A DNA stretch of 64,000 nt from Pseudomonas abietaniphila (GTDB taxonomy: Bacteria; Pseudomonadota; Gammaproteobacteria; Pseudomonadales; Pseudomonadaceae): NCBI RefSeq assembly GCF_039697315.1, contig NZ_CP155619.1:4712001-4776000 (forward strand). Reading direction: 5' to 3'. The notes beneath the pieces are model-generated. The model was not told the origin of the DNA and ran no database searches. It saw only the letters and a list, made by a program, of their open reading frames with translations. This document shows positions 27,641 to 37,255 of this stretch, piece after piece; positions within the stretch are counted from its first letter, which is position 1; the number at the start of each line of letters is the position of its first letter. Position numbers and translations under genes: made by a program.

Positions 27641-29767
27641 ATGCTCGACCAGGCTCAACGCGTACTTAAAGACATCTTCGGCTACGACAGTTTTCGTGGC
27701 TTCCAGGGTGCCATTATCGAGCGTGTGGCCAGTGGTGGAGATGCGCTGGTACTGATGCCGACCGGCGGTGGCAAATCCCTGTGTTTCCAGGTGCCCGGCC
27801 TGTTGCGTGACGGTCTGGCGGTCGTGGTGTCTCCGTTGATCGCCCTGATGGACGATCAGGTGGCCACGCTGGAAGAGCTGGGTGTTTCGGCAGCAGCGCT
27901 GAACTCGACCCTCAGCCCCGAGCAGCAACGGGACCTGGCCAACCGGATTCGTCTCGGCGAGATAAAAATGCTGTATCTGGCGCCCGAGCGTCTGGTCCAG
28001 CCACGCATGCTGTCGTTTCTGCAGAACCTGAAAATCGCCCTGTTCGCCATCGACGAAGCCCACTGTGTTTCGCAATGGGGCCATGACTTCCGCCCCGAAT
28101 ACCTGCAACTGGGTCAACTGGCCGAGCTGTTCCCGGACGTGCCGCGCATTGCGCTGACCGCGACCGCCGACAAGCGCACCCGTGAGGAAATCGTCACACG
28201 CCTGCATTTGCAGGACGCCGAGCGTTTCCTGTCCAGTTTCGACCGCCCCAACATCTTTTATCGCATCGTGCCCAAGGAACAGCCGCGCAAGCAGTTGTTG
28301 GCGTTTCTCTCCGAGCGTCGCAGCGATGCGGGCATCGTCTATTGCCTGTCGCGCAAGAAGGTTGAAGAAACCGCCGCCTTCCTCAGCGACAATGGTTATC
28401 CCGCGCTGCCGTATCACGCCGGCCTGCCCATCGAAACGCGTTCGGAAAACCAGCGCCGCTTCCTGAATGAGGAAGGCCTGATCATGGTCGCCACCATCGC
28501 CTTTGGCATGGGCATCGACAAACCCAACGTGCGCTTCGTTGCGCACATGGACCTGCCCAAGTCGCTGGAGGCTTACTACCAGGAAACCGGGCGGGCAGGG
28601 CGTGATGGTCTGCCGGCCGATGCCTGGATGGCCTACGGCCTGCAAGACGTGCTGATGCTCAAGCAGATGCTGCAGAACTCCGAAGGCGACGAGCGCCACA
28701 AGCGTGTCGAGCACCACAAGCTGGATGCGATGCTGGCGCTGTGTGAAGAAACACGCTGCCGGCGTCAGGCGCTGTTGGCCTACTTCGACGAAGACATGCC
28801 CAACCCTTGCGGCCATTGCGACAACTGTGTCGACGGCGTGCAGACCTGGGACGCCACCGAGCCCGCGCGTCAGGCACTCTCGGCGATCTACCGCACCGGC
28901 CAGCGCTATGGCGTCGGTCACCTGGTGGACGTGCTGTTGGGCAAGGAAAACGACAAGGTCCAGAGCTTCGGCCATCAGAAGCTGGCGGTGTTCGGGGTCG
29001 GCAAGGCCCGCAGCGAAGGCGAATGGCGCTCCTTGTTCCGTCAACTGGTGGCGCGCGGCCTGGCTGATATTGATCTGGAAGGCTACGGCGGCCTGCGTCT
29101 GAGCGACACCTGCCGCCCATTGCTGCGTGGCGAAGTGACGCTGCAACTGCGCCGTGACCTCAAACCACAAACCACGCCGAAAGCGTCGGGCAGCCCGGCC
29201 AGTCAGCTGGTCCGTGGCGAAGAGCGCGAACAGTGGGAAGCCTTGCGCGCCCTGCGCCGCAAGCTGGCAGAAGAGCACCGCGTGCCGCCGTACGTTATTT
29301 TCCCCGACTCAACCTTGCTGGAAATGCTGCGCAGCCAGCCGGGCACCATGGCCGAGATGGGACGGGTCAGCGGTGTTGGCGCGCGCAAGCTGGAGCGTTA
29401 TGGCGAGGCGTTCCTGGAGGTGCTCGGCGGTTCAGCGCCTGCTCCGCGCGTTGTGACCGATCTGCGGCATGAACTGATCAGCCTGGCCCGTGCCGGGATG
29501 ACCCCGATGCAGATTGCCGGTCAACTCCAGTGCTCGGAAAAGAACGTCTACACGATGCTCGCCGAGGCGATCGGCAAACAGCAGCTGTCGCTCGAACAGG
29601 CGCTGGACCTGCCTGAAGACCTGCTCAGCGAAATTCAGGATGCCTTCCTCGACGGTGAGGGCGAGTTGCCTCCCGTCGCCGCGATCGCCGAACTGTTCAC
29701 GGGACGCGTGCCCGAAGGCGTGCTGTATTGCGTGCGTGCGGCGTTGCAGTCGGAGTTTGAGGTTTAA
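27641..29767 (+). CDS. recQ: ATP-dependent DNA helicase RecQ
   Basis: 708 residues from ATG 27641; the in-frame extension to 27485 lacks family similarity. Helicase motifs: Walker A MPTGGGKS (39-46), DEAH box [17 protein letters not shown] (about 142-158) and motif [11 protein letters not shown]. Zn-binding Cys cluster CEETRCRR...CGHCDNC, a winged-helix RQC region and a C-terminal HRDC domain (about 530-610) follow. An extra C-terminal ~95 residues contain an HTH-like segment ([20 protein letters not shown]), making it longer than E. coli RecQ. It acts in recombination repair and replication-fork processing. Confidence 0.95.
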   Translation: MLDQAQRVLKDIFGYDSFRGFQGAIIERVASGGDALVLMPTGGGKSLCFQVPGLLRDGLAVVVSPLIALMDDQVATLEELGVSAAALNSTLSPEQQRDLANRIRLGEIKMLYLAPERLVQPRMLSFLQNLKIALFAIDEAHCVSQWGHDFRPEYLQLGQLAELFPDVPRIALTATADKRTREEIVTRLHLQDAERFLSSFDRPNIFYRIVPKEQPRKQLLAFLSERRSDAGIVYCLSRKKVEETAAFLSDNGYPALPYHAGLPIETRSENQRRFLNEEGLIMVATIAFGMGIDKPNVRFVAHMDLPKSLEAYYQETGRAGRDGLPADAWMAYGLQDVLMLKQMLQNSEGDERHKRVEHHKLDAMLALCEETRCRRQALLAYFDEDMPNPCGHCDNCVDGVQTWDATEPARQALSAIYRTGQRYGVGHLVDVLLGKENDKVQSFGHQKLAVFGVGKARSEGEWRSLFRQLVARGLADIDLEGYGGLRLSDTCRPLLRGEVTLQLRRDLKPQTTPKASGSPASQLVRGEEREQWEALRALRRKLAEEHRVPPYVIFPDSTLLEMLRSQPGTMAEMGRVSGVGARKLERYGEAFLEVLGGSAPAPRVVTDLRHELISLARAGMTPMQIAGQLQCSEKNVYTMLAEAIGKQQLSLEQALDLPEDLLSEIQDAFLDGEGELPPVAAIAELFTGRVPEGVLYCVRAALQSEFEV

Positions 29768-29956
29768 GTCAGGCCGCCGCCCACCGATAACGGGAGATTC
29801 TTTGGTTCTCGACCAAGGGTTCGCAGAACCTCCGACAGCTCCAACAGGTATCGCGGTGTTCCACGGATTTTCGGCTGACAGAAGACCTGTGGGAGTCAGT
29901 GCTCATCCAGCAGTTGATGCGTCCCACCAGGGAAAGCGAAAAGCGCTTCGTTTCAG

Positions 29957-30061
29957 GATCGTTCCAACGCTCTGCGTGGGAATGCCTGCCAGGACGCTCC
30001 GCGTCCACGTTGACGCAGAGCGTCAGTCGCTGCGTTACCACGCGGAGCGTGGGAACGATCA
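29957..30061. repeat. Inverted-repeat element, CACGCTCCGCGTGGGAA class, copy 3
   Basis: Termini GATCGTTCCAACGCTCTGCG and GCGGAGCGTGGGAACGATCA enclose GACGCTCCGCGTC and GACGCAGAGCGTC. It occupies part of the 489-bp gene-free space between recQ and the MarR gene. Confidence 0.85.
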
Positions 30062-30256
30062 AAGCGCCATTCTAAATCCCGGATATGCACACCTTTCAAG
30101 CCACCCCGCCAACTCCGCACAGCGCTATATATCCATGCCAAACCCGCACTCCCCCTGCCTCTGCGACGAAACACCACGTCCGGCCACTTGCCTCGCCTCA
30201 AGCTCCATGGTTAGCTGCCTATTAATTAGGAATCGTCTTTAACCATCGAGTTACCT

Positions 30257-30691
30257 ATGCCGTTAACAGAAGAACACCGCTTTGGCATGCAACTGGCCAG
30301 CTTATCCCGTGGCTGGCGTGCCGAGCTTGACCGTCGTCTGGCCGATCTTGGGTTGTCCCAGGCCCGTTGGCTGGTCCTCTTGCATCTGGCGCGTTTCAAG
30401 GAAGCGCCGACTCAGCGCGAACTGGCGCAAAGTGTCGGCGTGGAGGGTCCGACTCTGGCCCGCCTGCTCGACAGCCTTGAGAATCAGGGGCTGGTCCGTC
30501 GTCAGGCCGTGGTCGAAGACCGACGTGCGAAAAAGATCCTGCTGTGCGACACCGCACGGCCTCTGATCGAGAAAATCGAAACCATTGCCACTGCGTTGCG
30601 TCATGAGCTGTTCGAAGGCATCGATGAGGAAGATCTGCGCGTCTGCCTGCGCGTTCACTCGACAATTCTGGCGAATCTGGAAAAATCGTGA
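30257..30691 (+). CDS. MarR/SlyA-family transcriptional regulator
   Basis: 144 residues. The winged helix-turn-helix spans about residues 45-100 (PTQRELAQSVGVEGPTLARL as recognition region, then the wing RRQAVVEDRRAKKILLCD), flanked by the N- and C-terminal dimerisation helices of the family. MarR/SlyA proteins respond to small aromatic ligands or oxidants. No adjacent divergent target gene indicates which process it controls; it precedes the FimV-like gene in the same direction with a 136-bp gap. Confidence 0.88.
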   Translation: MPLTEEHRFGMQLASLSRGWRAELDRRLADLGLSQARWLVLLHLARFKEAPTQRELAQSVGVEGPTLARLLDSLENQGLVRRQAVVEDRRAKKILLCDTARPLIEKIETIATALRHELFEGIDEEDLRVCLRVHSTILANLEKS

Positions 30692-30827
30692 GTTCATGGC
30701 GATGAGCCAGCGACAAATACGTTGATCGTGTCGAAACATCCTGTTCTATTTGCACCCATACTGGTTTTTTCCGGACACGGTGTCCGCATTACGAAATTGC
30801 AGGGAAGCCTGCCTCATAAGGGTTCGC

Positions 30828-33137
30828 ATGCTGAAGAGTTTTCAGGCCGGTCGTCGGCGCGGGAGTCAGGTATCACTTCGCGTTCAGTCGGGTCTTCGCA
30901 CAGGGTTGTTCGCCGTGGCGGTCGCTTCGGCATCGATGCTCCACAGCTCCATGGCGGCCGCGCTGGGCTTGGGCGAGATCACCCTGCACTCGGCGCTCGG
31001 CCAGCCTTTCAACGCTGACATCGAACTGATCGAGGCGGGCGGGCTGACTCCTGAAGAAATCGTTGTTGCGCTGGCACCGGCCGAAGCCTTCACCAAGGCG
31101 GGCGTTGAGCGCGTGTTTTTCCTCAACGACCTGCGCTTCACCCCCGTGATTCGTGGCAGCCGTGCCGTCGTGCATGTCGAGTCGCGCAAGGCCGTCACTG
31201 AGCCGTACATGGATTTTGTCGTGCGTCTGGTGCGACCTAACGGCGATCAGTTGCGCGAATACACGGTGCTGCTGGACCCGCCGAACTCGCCGACGGGGCT
31301 CGCCGCGACGCGCAGCCGTACTCAATCGCCTGCCGTTGGTGCAAAGAGCGATGAGTCCCGACTCCCTGTCGCGCCGCCGAAAGCTGTGCAGGGCAAGCGT
31401 TATACGGTGGCCTCCGGCGACACGCTGGCGAGCATCGCGCGCCGCGTGCAGGCGCCGGGCAGCAAGAGCTCTGGAAACGAGCTGATCAGCGGTATTCAGG
31501 CGCTCAACCCACAGGCGTTCCCGAACGGGGATCGCAGCCAGTTGAAAGTGGGCCAAAGTCTGCTGCTCCCGGACAGCGCCATCGAGCCCGAGCCGTCAGC
31601 AACCGCCGCCGCTGCGGGCGCCCAGCCTCCGGTCACCGCCCCTGCCACCGCGCCCGCCGTGCCAGGCGCCCCTGCGCCGACCCCGGATGCGGGTCAGCAA
31701 CTGACCGCCACCGCACTGGAAAACCAGCAGTTGGCCAAGACCGTGGACGATCTCAAAGGTCAGGTCCAACAGGCGAACGAGGAAGAAGCGGGCAAAGACA
31801 AACAGATCATCGAGTTGCAGACGCAACTGGCGGAAATGAAAGCGCTGGCGTCGCGACCGGCGCCTGCTCCTGTTCCTGTTCCTGCAACCCCTGTCGTACA
31901 GAAAACCCAGCCGGTTGCCACAGCGCCTGCGCCGGTGGCCGCACCCACGCCGGTGCAGCCGGTGGATGACGACGAGCTGCCCTGGACGACGATCCTGGCG
32001 GCATTGCTGGTCCTGCTGTTACTGCTCGCGCTGGCATGGTCGGTGCGGCGCAACCGGATCAAAAACCAGTTGGCGCTACAGCCGGAGCCAGTGGAGCCGA
32101 TCATCAAACCGGCCCAGGCGACGGTCACGCCGGTGTTCGAAGTGCCCTCCGTGACGCCGCGTCCGGCCGCGACGGCTTCGCCTGCTGCCAGCACCACCGC
32201 GCCGGCAGGTCAACGGCTCGCCGGTGCAGCGACTGACGCGCTGGACGGGGCGAGCATCTACATTGCTTACGGCCGTTTTGCTGAAGCCTTGGCGATCCTG
32301 CGAGAGGCGCTGGACAAGCAGCCGCAGCGCACCGATGTGCGGATGCGCATTCTCGAGTTGCTGGGAGAGCAGGGCGATGGCGCGGGCTTCGACGCCGAGG
32401 AAAAGGTCTTGCTGAGTCAGGGGATCGAGGCGCAAAAGCTCAAAGAGATCCGCGCTCGTTATCCGAAACTCAACGCGGCGGTTGCCCCGGCGGCCCCCGC
32501 TGCGGCGGCGACGGAGCCGTCAGTAACCCCGGCCCTCCTGGCAGGCGCTGCTGCCGTTGCTGCGGATGCGGCAGCCAGCGACACGCCGGCAGGCCAACTG
32601 GACGAAACCGCAGCCGCCGCACTGAACCCCGATCCGGCGGACGATTTCCAGCTCAACCTGGACGACCTGTCGATGGACGCCGACTGGGACCTGGTCGACC
32701 CGTTCGATAGCACACCCGCACCACGCAAGCCTGCACCCGATGCCGAGCCTGCGTTGGATCCGGCGTTCGCCTCCAATCTCACGGAGTTGCCGGAAGTCTT
32801 CGAAATGCCCGAGGAACAGTTCCTCAGCGATTTCGCCGAAGAAGACGGGACGATGGACATGGACGTGCAGTTCGAGGAAGAGCCTGAGCCTGCGTTGATC
32901 GTGCAGAGCAACAGTGACCTGATGGACGACGCGTTTCTCGACAGCTTCATGACTGATGACACCGAATTCGACCTGATGGACCTCGATGAAGCGCCACTGA
33001 GCAAGATCAACGAAGCGCAAGTGTTGATCGATGAAGGCAATGTCGAGGAGGCGCGACGTCTGTTGCAGCAGGTCATCGATGAGTCCGACGACGGTCCTCA
33101 ACAAACGGCCCGTGATTTACTGGCCGGGCTGGGCTGA
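30828..33137 (+). CDS. FimV/HubP-like peptidoglycan-binding membrane protein
   Basis: 769 residues from ATG 30828 (AAGGG upstream); a start at 30750 is possible. A long signal sequence ends near AAALGLGEITLHSALGQPFN, the diagnostic FimV N-terminal motif. It is followed by a LysM domain (about 189-246), a Pro/Ala-rich linker with a short coiled coil, one membrane helix (about 385-405), an acidic cytoplasmic region and the C-terminal FimV/TPR-like motif (last ~35 residues). FimV/HubP proteins organise the cell pole and type IV pilus assembly. The neighbours are not those usually seen beside fimV (asd, truA), so it may be a second paralogue. Confidence 0.82.
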   Translation: MLKSFQAGRRRGSQVSLRVQSGLRTGLFAVAVASASMLHSSMAAALGLGEITLHSALGQPFNADIELIEAGGLTPEEIVVALAPAEAFTKAGVERVFFLNDLRFTPVIRGSRAVVHVESRKAVTEPYMDFVVRLVRPNGDQLREYTVLLDPPNSPTGLAATRSRTQSPAVGAKSDESRLPVAPPKAVQGKRYTVASGDTLASIARRVQAPGSKSSGNELISGIQALNPQAFPNGDRSQLKVGQSLLLPDSAIEPEPSATAAAAGAQPPVTAPATAPAVPGAPAPTPDAGQQLTATALENQQLAKTVDDLKGQVQQANEEEAGKDKQIIELQTQLAEMKALASRPAPAPVPVPATPVVQKTQPVATAPAPVAAPTPVQPVDDDELPWTTILAALLVLLLLLALAWSVRRNRIKNQLALQPEPVEPIIKPAQATVTPVFEVPSVTPRPAATASPAASTTAPAGQRLAGAATDALDGASIYIAYGRFAEALAILREALDKQPQRTDVRMRILELLGEQGDGAGFDAEEKVLLSQGIEAQKLKEIRARYPKLNAAVAPAAPAAAATEPSVTPALLAGAAAVAADAAASDTPAGQLDETAAAALNPDPADDFQLNLDDLSMDADWDLVDPFDSTPAPRKPAPDAEPALDPAFASNLTELPEVFEMPEEQFLSDFAEEDGTMDMDVQFEEEPEPALIVQSNSDLMDDAFLDSFMTDDTEFDLMDLDEAPLSKINEAQVLIDEGNVEEARRLLQQVIDESDDGPQQTARDLLAGLG

Positions 33138-33140
33138 GTC

Positions 33141-33437
33141 ATGACCGCGAAACCTGAGATCGTCATCACGTATTGCACGCAATGCCAGTGGCTGTTGCGT
33201 GCGGCTTGGCTCGCTCAGGAGTTGCTCAGCACCTTTGGTGACGATCTGGGCAAGGTGTCGTTGGTGCCGGGCACCGGAGGCGTGTTCCACATCACCTGCA
33301 ACGCGGTGCAGATCTGGGAGCGCAAGGCCGATGGCGGCTTTCCCGAAGCCAAGGTCCTGAAACAGCGCGTGCGCGATCAGATCGATCCCGAGCGTGACCT
33401 CGGTCATAACGATCGCAAAACCCCGCTCGACAGTTGA
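33141..33437 (+). CDS. SelT/SelW/SelH-family (Rdx) thioredoxin-like protein
   Basis: 98 residues with the redox motif C12-T-Q-C15 (YCTQCQWLLRAAW) and the family C-terminal GTGGVFHITCNAVQIWERK. These are cysteine homologues of the selenoprotein W group, with a thioredoxin-like fold and a presumed redox role. It starts 3 bp after the FimV-like stop, so it is very probably co-transcribed. Confidence 0.88.
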   Translation: MTAKPEIVITYCTQCQWLLRAAWLAQELLSTFGDDLGKVSLVPGTGGVFHITCNAVQIWERKADGGFPEAKVLKQRVRDQIDPERDLGHNDRKTPLDS

Positions 33438-33558
33438 CGCTCGATCACTGATCGAAACCCTCGATTGGGTCTTCATTAACAGTGATTGGACGCTGCTGAC
33501 GCCACGGACCTATGCTGAACCGGCGTCCTGACACCTTCGCCGAGCATAGACCGACCCC

Positions 33559-34458
33559 ATGATCGTCCGACCTCATCCCAACCTGCTGAACGTGTTGCTT
33601 GCCCTCAAAGGGTCGATTGCCCGACGCATTGCCACCCGCAGTCTGGCCGTGACACTGCTGGCAGCGCTCATCGTACTGATTGAAAACCTGCACCCGGAGT
33701 ATTTCTCCAAGGTCAGCGCCGTGCCGTTCACGCTGCTGGGCCTCTCGCTGTCGATCTTCATGAGCTTTCGCAACAACGCCTGTTACGACCGCTGGTACGA
33801 AGCGCGCAAGGCGTGGGGCGACGTGATCACCGAGATCCGCTCGATCATCCGTGAAACCCAGGTGATCAAGGACGTCAGCGTGCGCAGCCTGATCCTGCGA
33901 GACCTGTGCGGTTTTGCCCATGCCCTGAATGCAACGCTACGCCGAGAGGACGTGCGCAAAGTCGCGCAGCCGTGGTTGAGTCGAGTGCCGTCCGAAGAGG
34001 GCGCAAATTTTTGCGACAGGGTGCTGCGCGAGATTGGTCTGCAGTGTTCCAACGCCAGTGACAGCGGGCACATCAACGAGTGGCGCTATACGCTGCTGGC
34101 CAATCATCTGAGCGTGATCAGCCGGGCGGTGACCGCGTGTGAGCGCATCAAGGGCACGCCGCTGCCGTTCCCGTACACCTTGCTGCTGCACCGGACGATT
34201 TACCTGTTCTGCATCCTCTTGCCCTTCGTGATGGCCGAGCCGCTGGGCTGGGTCACACCCTTGTTCATGGCGATCGTCAGCTACACCTTCTTCGGGCTGG
34301 ATGCGATTGGCAACGAACTGGAAGACCCGTTTGGCTTCGATGAAAACGACCTGCCGCTGGATGCGCTGGTGCGCGTGATTGAACGCGACATCCTCGACGC
34401 CCTCGGTGAAACGCCCTTGCCACCGCTGCTTGAGCCTGTGGATTTCGTGTTGACCTGA
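33559..34458 (+). CDS. Bestrophin-like anion channel (UPF0187)
   Basis: 299 residues with four hydrophobic segments and the family signature FMSFRNNACYDRWYEARKAW near residues 60-80. Bacterial bestrophin homologues (for example from Klebsiella) form pentameric cation or anion channels in the inner membrane. Length is typical. It follows the SelT-like gene by 121 bp on the same strand. Confidence 0.88.
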   Translation: MIVRPHPNLLNVLLALKGSIARRIATRSLAVTLLAALIVLIENLHPEYFSKVSAVPFTLLGLSLSIFMSFRNNACYDRWYEARKAWGDVITEIRSIIRETQVIKDVSVRSLILRDLCGFAHALNATLRREDVRKVAQPWLSRVPSEEGANFCDRVLREIGLQCSNASDSGHINEWRYTLLANHLSVISRAVTACERIKGTPLPFPYTLLLHRTIYLFCILLPFVMAEPLGWVTPLFMAIVSYTFFGLDAIGNELEDPFGFDENDLPLDALVRVIERDILDALGETPLPPLLEPVDFVLT

Positions 34459-34643
34459 AGCCTGACCCCGGATCACGTTTGATCCGTTTGTGCGGGATTC
34501 TGTGTGAGCGAGCTTGGTCTGGGCGGCATTTCGGCGAATGCGGTCGTGCTGAACTGACAGATGTGTCGGACACCCAGCTGCGTTCGCGAGCAAGCTGCTT
34601 GTATGGTGTGCATTTCCACTGCTGGGGGTGACGCTGATGGTTG

Positions 34644-34921
34644 GGTTTGTCCTAACGTCCAAACTGTTCCGCCTTCGGCGGGTTACTTGAAAAGACACCA
34701 AGTAACCAAGTGTCCAGCTCCTGGTTTGGCGACTCCTTCGTCGTCGTACCCTCACTCCGGCGACGCTCCGTGGGCCCGCGCTGAACGGACATCCATGTCC
34801 TGGCAGCGCTCTCGCGGCATCCATGCCGCTCGGCCCACTCCACGCCGCCTGCGTTCAGCCTGCACCCAAGTCGCGTTTTGTGGTGTCTGGACTGCTGCGG
34901 CATGAAGATCAAAAGCCAGAG
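34644..34921. repeat. Dispersed ~270-bp palindrome-bearing element, copy B
   Basis: Similar along its length to 25318-25584. It shows the perfect stem GGTTACTTG/CAAGTAACC (34681-34707), the palindromes GGACATCCATGTCC (34787-34800) and GCGGCATCCATGCCGC (34814-34829), and the tail GCACCCAAGTCGCGTTTTGT to TGAAGATCAAAAGC. It lies in the 879-bp gene-free stretch between the bestrophin-like and LpxH-like genes, which also holds a solo REP remnant near 34974 and copy 4 of the CACGCTCCGCG element. Confidence 0.85.
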
Positions 34922-35054
34922 CGCGCTTTGCGCTGTTTAGAACAACACCTCAATCGTTGAATAAACATAAAAAATGTGGGAGTTAGCTTGCTGACGATGC
35001 GGAGTGTCATTCACCCTTGATGAAACTGGCTCACTCCCAGCGCGAGCAAGCTGA

Positions 35055-35102
35055 TGGTTCCCACGCTCCGCGTGGTAACACATTCAACGACGCTCTGCGT
35101 CA
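35055..35102. repeat. Partial CACGCTCCGCGTGG element, copy 4
   Basis: GGTTCCCACGCTCCGCGTGG followed by GACGCTCTGCGTCA matches the left half of the copies at 25811 and 29957; the right terminus is missing. Confidence 0.7.
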
Positions 35103-35337
35103 TCCGGGATATGGCGCAGGCTGTCGGGCTTTGCGACCCTCAAGAAACGAACTGAGACCACTGGTTGAGAGCCATAGAATCTCCCACAGTAATCGCTGTT
35201 CTGCCGTTCGGCCTCCGCGGCGCTGGAACCCTGCCAAGGTGTTGCTTCGTTTGTCATGTCATCAAACCTCAACAATGCCGTCATGTTCACTTCACTGACC
35301 CGGTCCACTCTTGTGGAAACCAAAGTGGAGGTCATCC

Positions 35338-36153
35338 ATGAGCATTGCCGAGAACGTGAAACCGAGTCGTAAGCAACGTGTCCGGACCTTATGGATCTCC
35401 GATGTACATCTGGGAACCCGGGATTGTCAGGCCGAGCACCTGTCCGGTTTTCTCAAGCAGTATCATGCCGACAGGGTTTATCTGGTCGGCGATATCATCG
35501 ACGGCTGGAAACTGCGTGGCGGGATGTACTGGCCGCAAGCGCACACCAACGTCATCCGCCGCCTGTTGACCATGAGCAAGCGCGGCACCGAAGTGATCTA
35601 CGTCACCGGTAACCACGACGAATTCCTGCGTCGTTATTCCAAGCTGATTCTGGGCAACATCCAGCTGGTCGACGAGGCGGAGCATGTCACCGCCGACGGC
35701 CGACGCCTGCTGGTGATCCACGGCGATCAGTTCGACGTGATTACCCGTTACCACCGCTGGCTGGCGTTCCTGGGCGATTCGGCCTACGAATTCACCCTGA
35801 CCCTCAATCGCTGGCTCAACCACTGGCGCGCCAAGTATGGCTACGGCTACTGGTCGTTGTCGGCGTACCTGAAACACAAGGTCAAGACCGCCGTGAACTT
35901 CATCAGCGACTTCGAAGAGGCCATCGCTCACGAGTGCGTGAAGCGTGGGCTGGACGGTGTGGTCTGCGGGCATATCCACCATGCCGAGATTCGTCAGGTG
36001 GGCGGGGTGGAATACCTCAACTGCGGCGACTGGGTCGAGTCCTGCACCGCGCTGATCGAACATTGGGACGGCACCATCGAGCTATTCCGGCTGGCCGATG
36101 CGCACATCAAGGCCAAGAGCCTGGCGACCGAGGCGGTTGGCGAGGCGGTTTGA
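35338..36153 (+). CDS. UDP-2,3-diacylglucosamine diphosphatase-like metallophosphoesterase
   Basis: 271 residues from ATG 35338 with GTGGAGGT upstream. Calcineurin-like dimetal motifs: D22-V-H24, GD52, GNHDE (91-95), VIHGDQFD and CGHIHHAEIR. This is the LpxH-like branch that is longer than E. coli LpxH and often present beside true LpxH in pseudomonads; hydrolysis of UDP-2,3-diacylglucosamine or a related pyrophosphate is inferred. It converges on the HD-domain gene with a 30-bp gap. Confidence 0.85.
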   Translation: MSIAENVKPSRKQRVRTLWISDVHLGTRDCQAEHLSGFLKQYHADRVYLVGDIIDGWKLRGGMYWPQAHTNVIRRLLTMSKRGTEVIYVTGNHDEFLRRYSKLILGNIQLVDEAEHVTADGRRLLVIHGDQFDVITRYHRWLAFLGDSAYEFTLTLNRWLNHWRAKYGYGYWSLSAYLKHKVKTAVNFISDFEEAIAHECVKRGLDGVVCGHIHHAEIRQVGGVEYLNCGDWVESCTALIEHWDGTIELFRLADAHIKAKSLATEAVGEAV

Positions 36154-36183
36154 TACGCCGCACCGCCTACATAAGGTCGTTAG

Positions 36184-36789
36184 TCAGGCCTGGACCCCTG
36201 CTGAGTTCTGCTCGATCGCAGCCTTATAGATCGAGTTTCTGGGTTGGGCGAAAACCCGTTCCAGCATCGGCTCGAAAAAACTCAGCGGCAGGTTCTCGTA
36301 ATCGGGATCGAACGCTGCCGCATCGTATTTGGCGCAGAACTCGATGGTCTGGCGGTATTGCGGATGGTCGGCGAAGGTTTCGCGCAGGTGCCGGTCCATC
36401 CCCAGGTGATGGAAGAAGTAATAGCCCTGAAAGATCCCGTGCTTTTCGACCATCCACAGGTTTTCGTCGCTGACGAAAGGCTTGAGGATCGCGGCGGCAA
36501 TGTCCGGGTGGTTGTAACTCGCCAACGTGTCGCCGATGTCGTGGAGCAGGGCGCAGACCACGTACTCTTCATCCCGGCCGTCGCGATGCGCCCGGGTCGC
36601 GGTCTGCAGAGAGTGGGTCAGACGATCCACCGGGAACCCGCCGAAATCACCGTCCAGCAAACGAAGATGATTGAGAATGCGCGAAGGCAGTTGTCGCGCG
36701 TAGGCGCTGAAGTCCTTGGCGATGATCGCCCAGTCTTCCTGCGTGCCGTCCTTCATGTGGGTGAAGCGTGCTTGGTCGGTCTGGCTCAT
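36184..36789 (-). CDS. HD-domain protein (possible PhnZ/MIOX-like oxygenase fold)
   Basis: 201 residues. The HD core is HSLQTATRAHRDGRDEEYVV then ALLHDIGDTL, with later His residues in KHGIFQGYYFFHHLGMDRH. The layout resembles the HD-domain oxygenases (PhnZ, myo-inositol oxygenase type) more than (p)ppGpp or c-di-GMP hydrolases, but that placement is my inference and the substrate is unknown. No phosphonate genes are adjacent. Confidence 0.7.
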   Translation of the reverse strand: MSQTDQARFTHMKDGTQEDWAIIAKDFSAYARQLPSRILNHLRLLDGDFGGFPVDRLTHSLQTATRAHRDGRDEEYVVCALLHDIGDTLASYNHPDIAAAILKPFVSDENLWMVEKHGIFQGYYFFHHLGMDRHLRETFADHPQYRQTIEFCAKYDAAAFDPDYENLPLSFFEPMLERVFAQPRNSIYKAAIEQNSAGVQA

Positions 36790-36943
36790 CGGCGGCTTCG
36801 GCTCTTCTTGTCAATGACGCAACGAGTGTAGGCCGGGTCGATCACCACAGTGTGACTGAGCGGGACGGCTTGATGGCTCAGCGGGCCTTGCCCTCGGCGC
36901 TATAAGCGACGTTGATAAGCCGTCATCAGCCTGCGTTGCTGAC

Positions 36944-37255
36944 TTAAAAAGGCACCTTGCCGGTCAGCATGTCCCGGTACATCACAAAATCGCCGAGCAA
37001 ACTGTAGAACGGATGCTTGAACGTGGCGGGCCGATTCTTCTCGAAAAAGAAGTGCCCCACCCAGGCGAAGGTGTAACCCGCCAACGGCAAAACCCACAGC
37101 AATACCCAACTGGCGCTGAGCAGAGCGGTCGTCAGTATCAGGATCACCAGACTCGTGCCGATAAAATGCAGGCGGCGGCAGGTGCTGTCGCGATGCTCCT
37201 GCAGGTAATACGGATAGAAGTCGGCGAAACGATCAAAGCTTCTTGCGTCATCCAC
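36944..37255 (-). CDS. DUF962 / Mpo1-like family membrane protein
   Basis: 103 residues with two hydrophobic helices between residues 32 and 67 and the conserved histidines of the family: H21 and H30 (EHRDSTCRRLHFIGT), H68 and H81 (GHFFFEKNRPATFKHP). The eukaryotic relative Mpo1 is an Fe(II)-dependent dioxygenase acting on 2-hydroxy fatty acids; activity of bacterial members is unproven. Divergent from the AraC gene. Confidence 0.85.
   Translation of the reverse strand: MDDARSFDRFADFYPYYLQEHRDSTCRRLHFIGTSLVILILTTALLSASWVLLWVLPLAGYTFAWVGHFFFEKNRPATFKHPFYSLLGDFVMYRDMLTGKVPF

Noticed and set aside
27608..29278. 556-codon antisense frame within recQ
   Set aside because: recQ has all helicase motifs in the plus frame; the antisense frame is Q/H/G-rich with no motif.
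33937..34824. 295-codon minus-strand frame spanning copy B and the bestrophin-like gene
   Set aside because: Its N terminus comes from the repeat and the rest is antisense to the bestrophin-like gene.
36900..37109. Minus-strand ORF overlapping DUF962
   Set aside because: Shadow frame of the DUF962 gene, which has its conserved histidines in the other frame.
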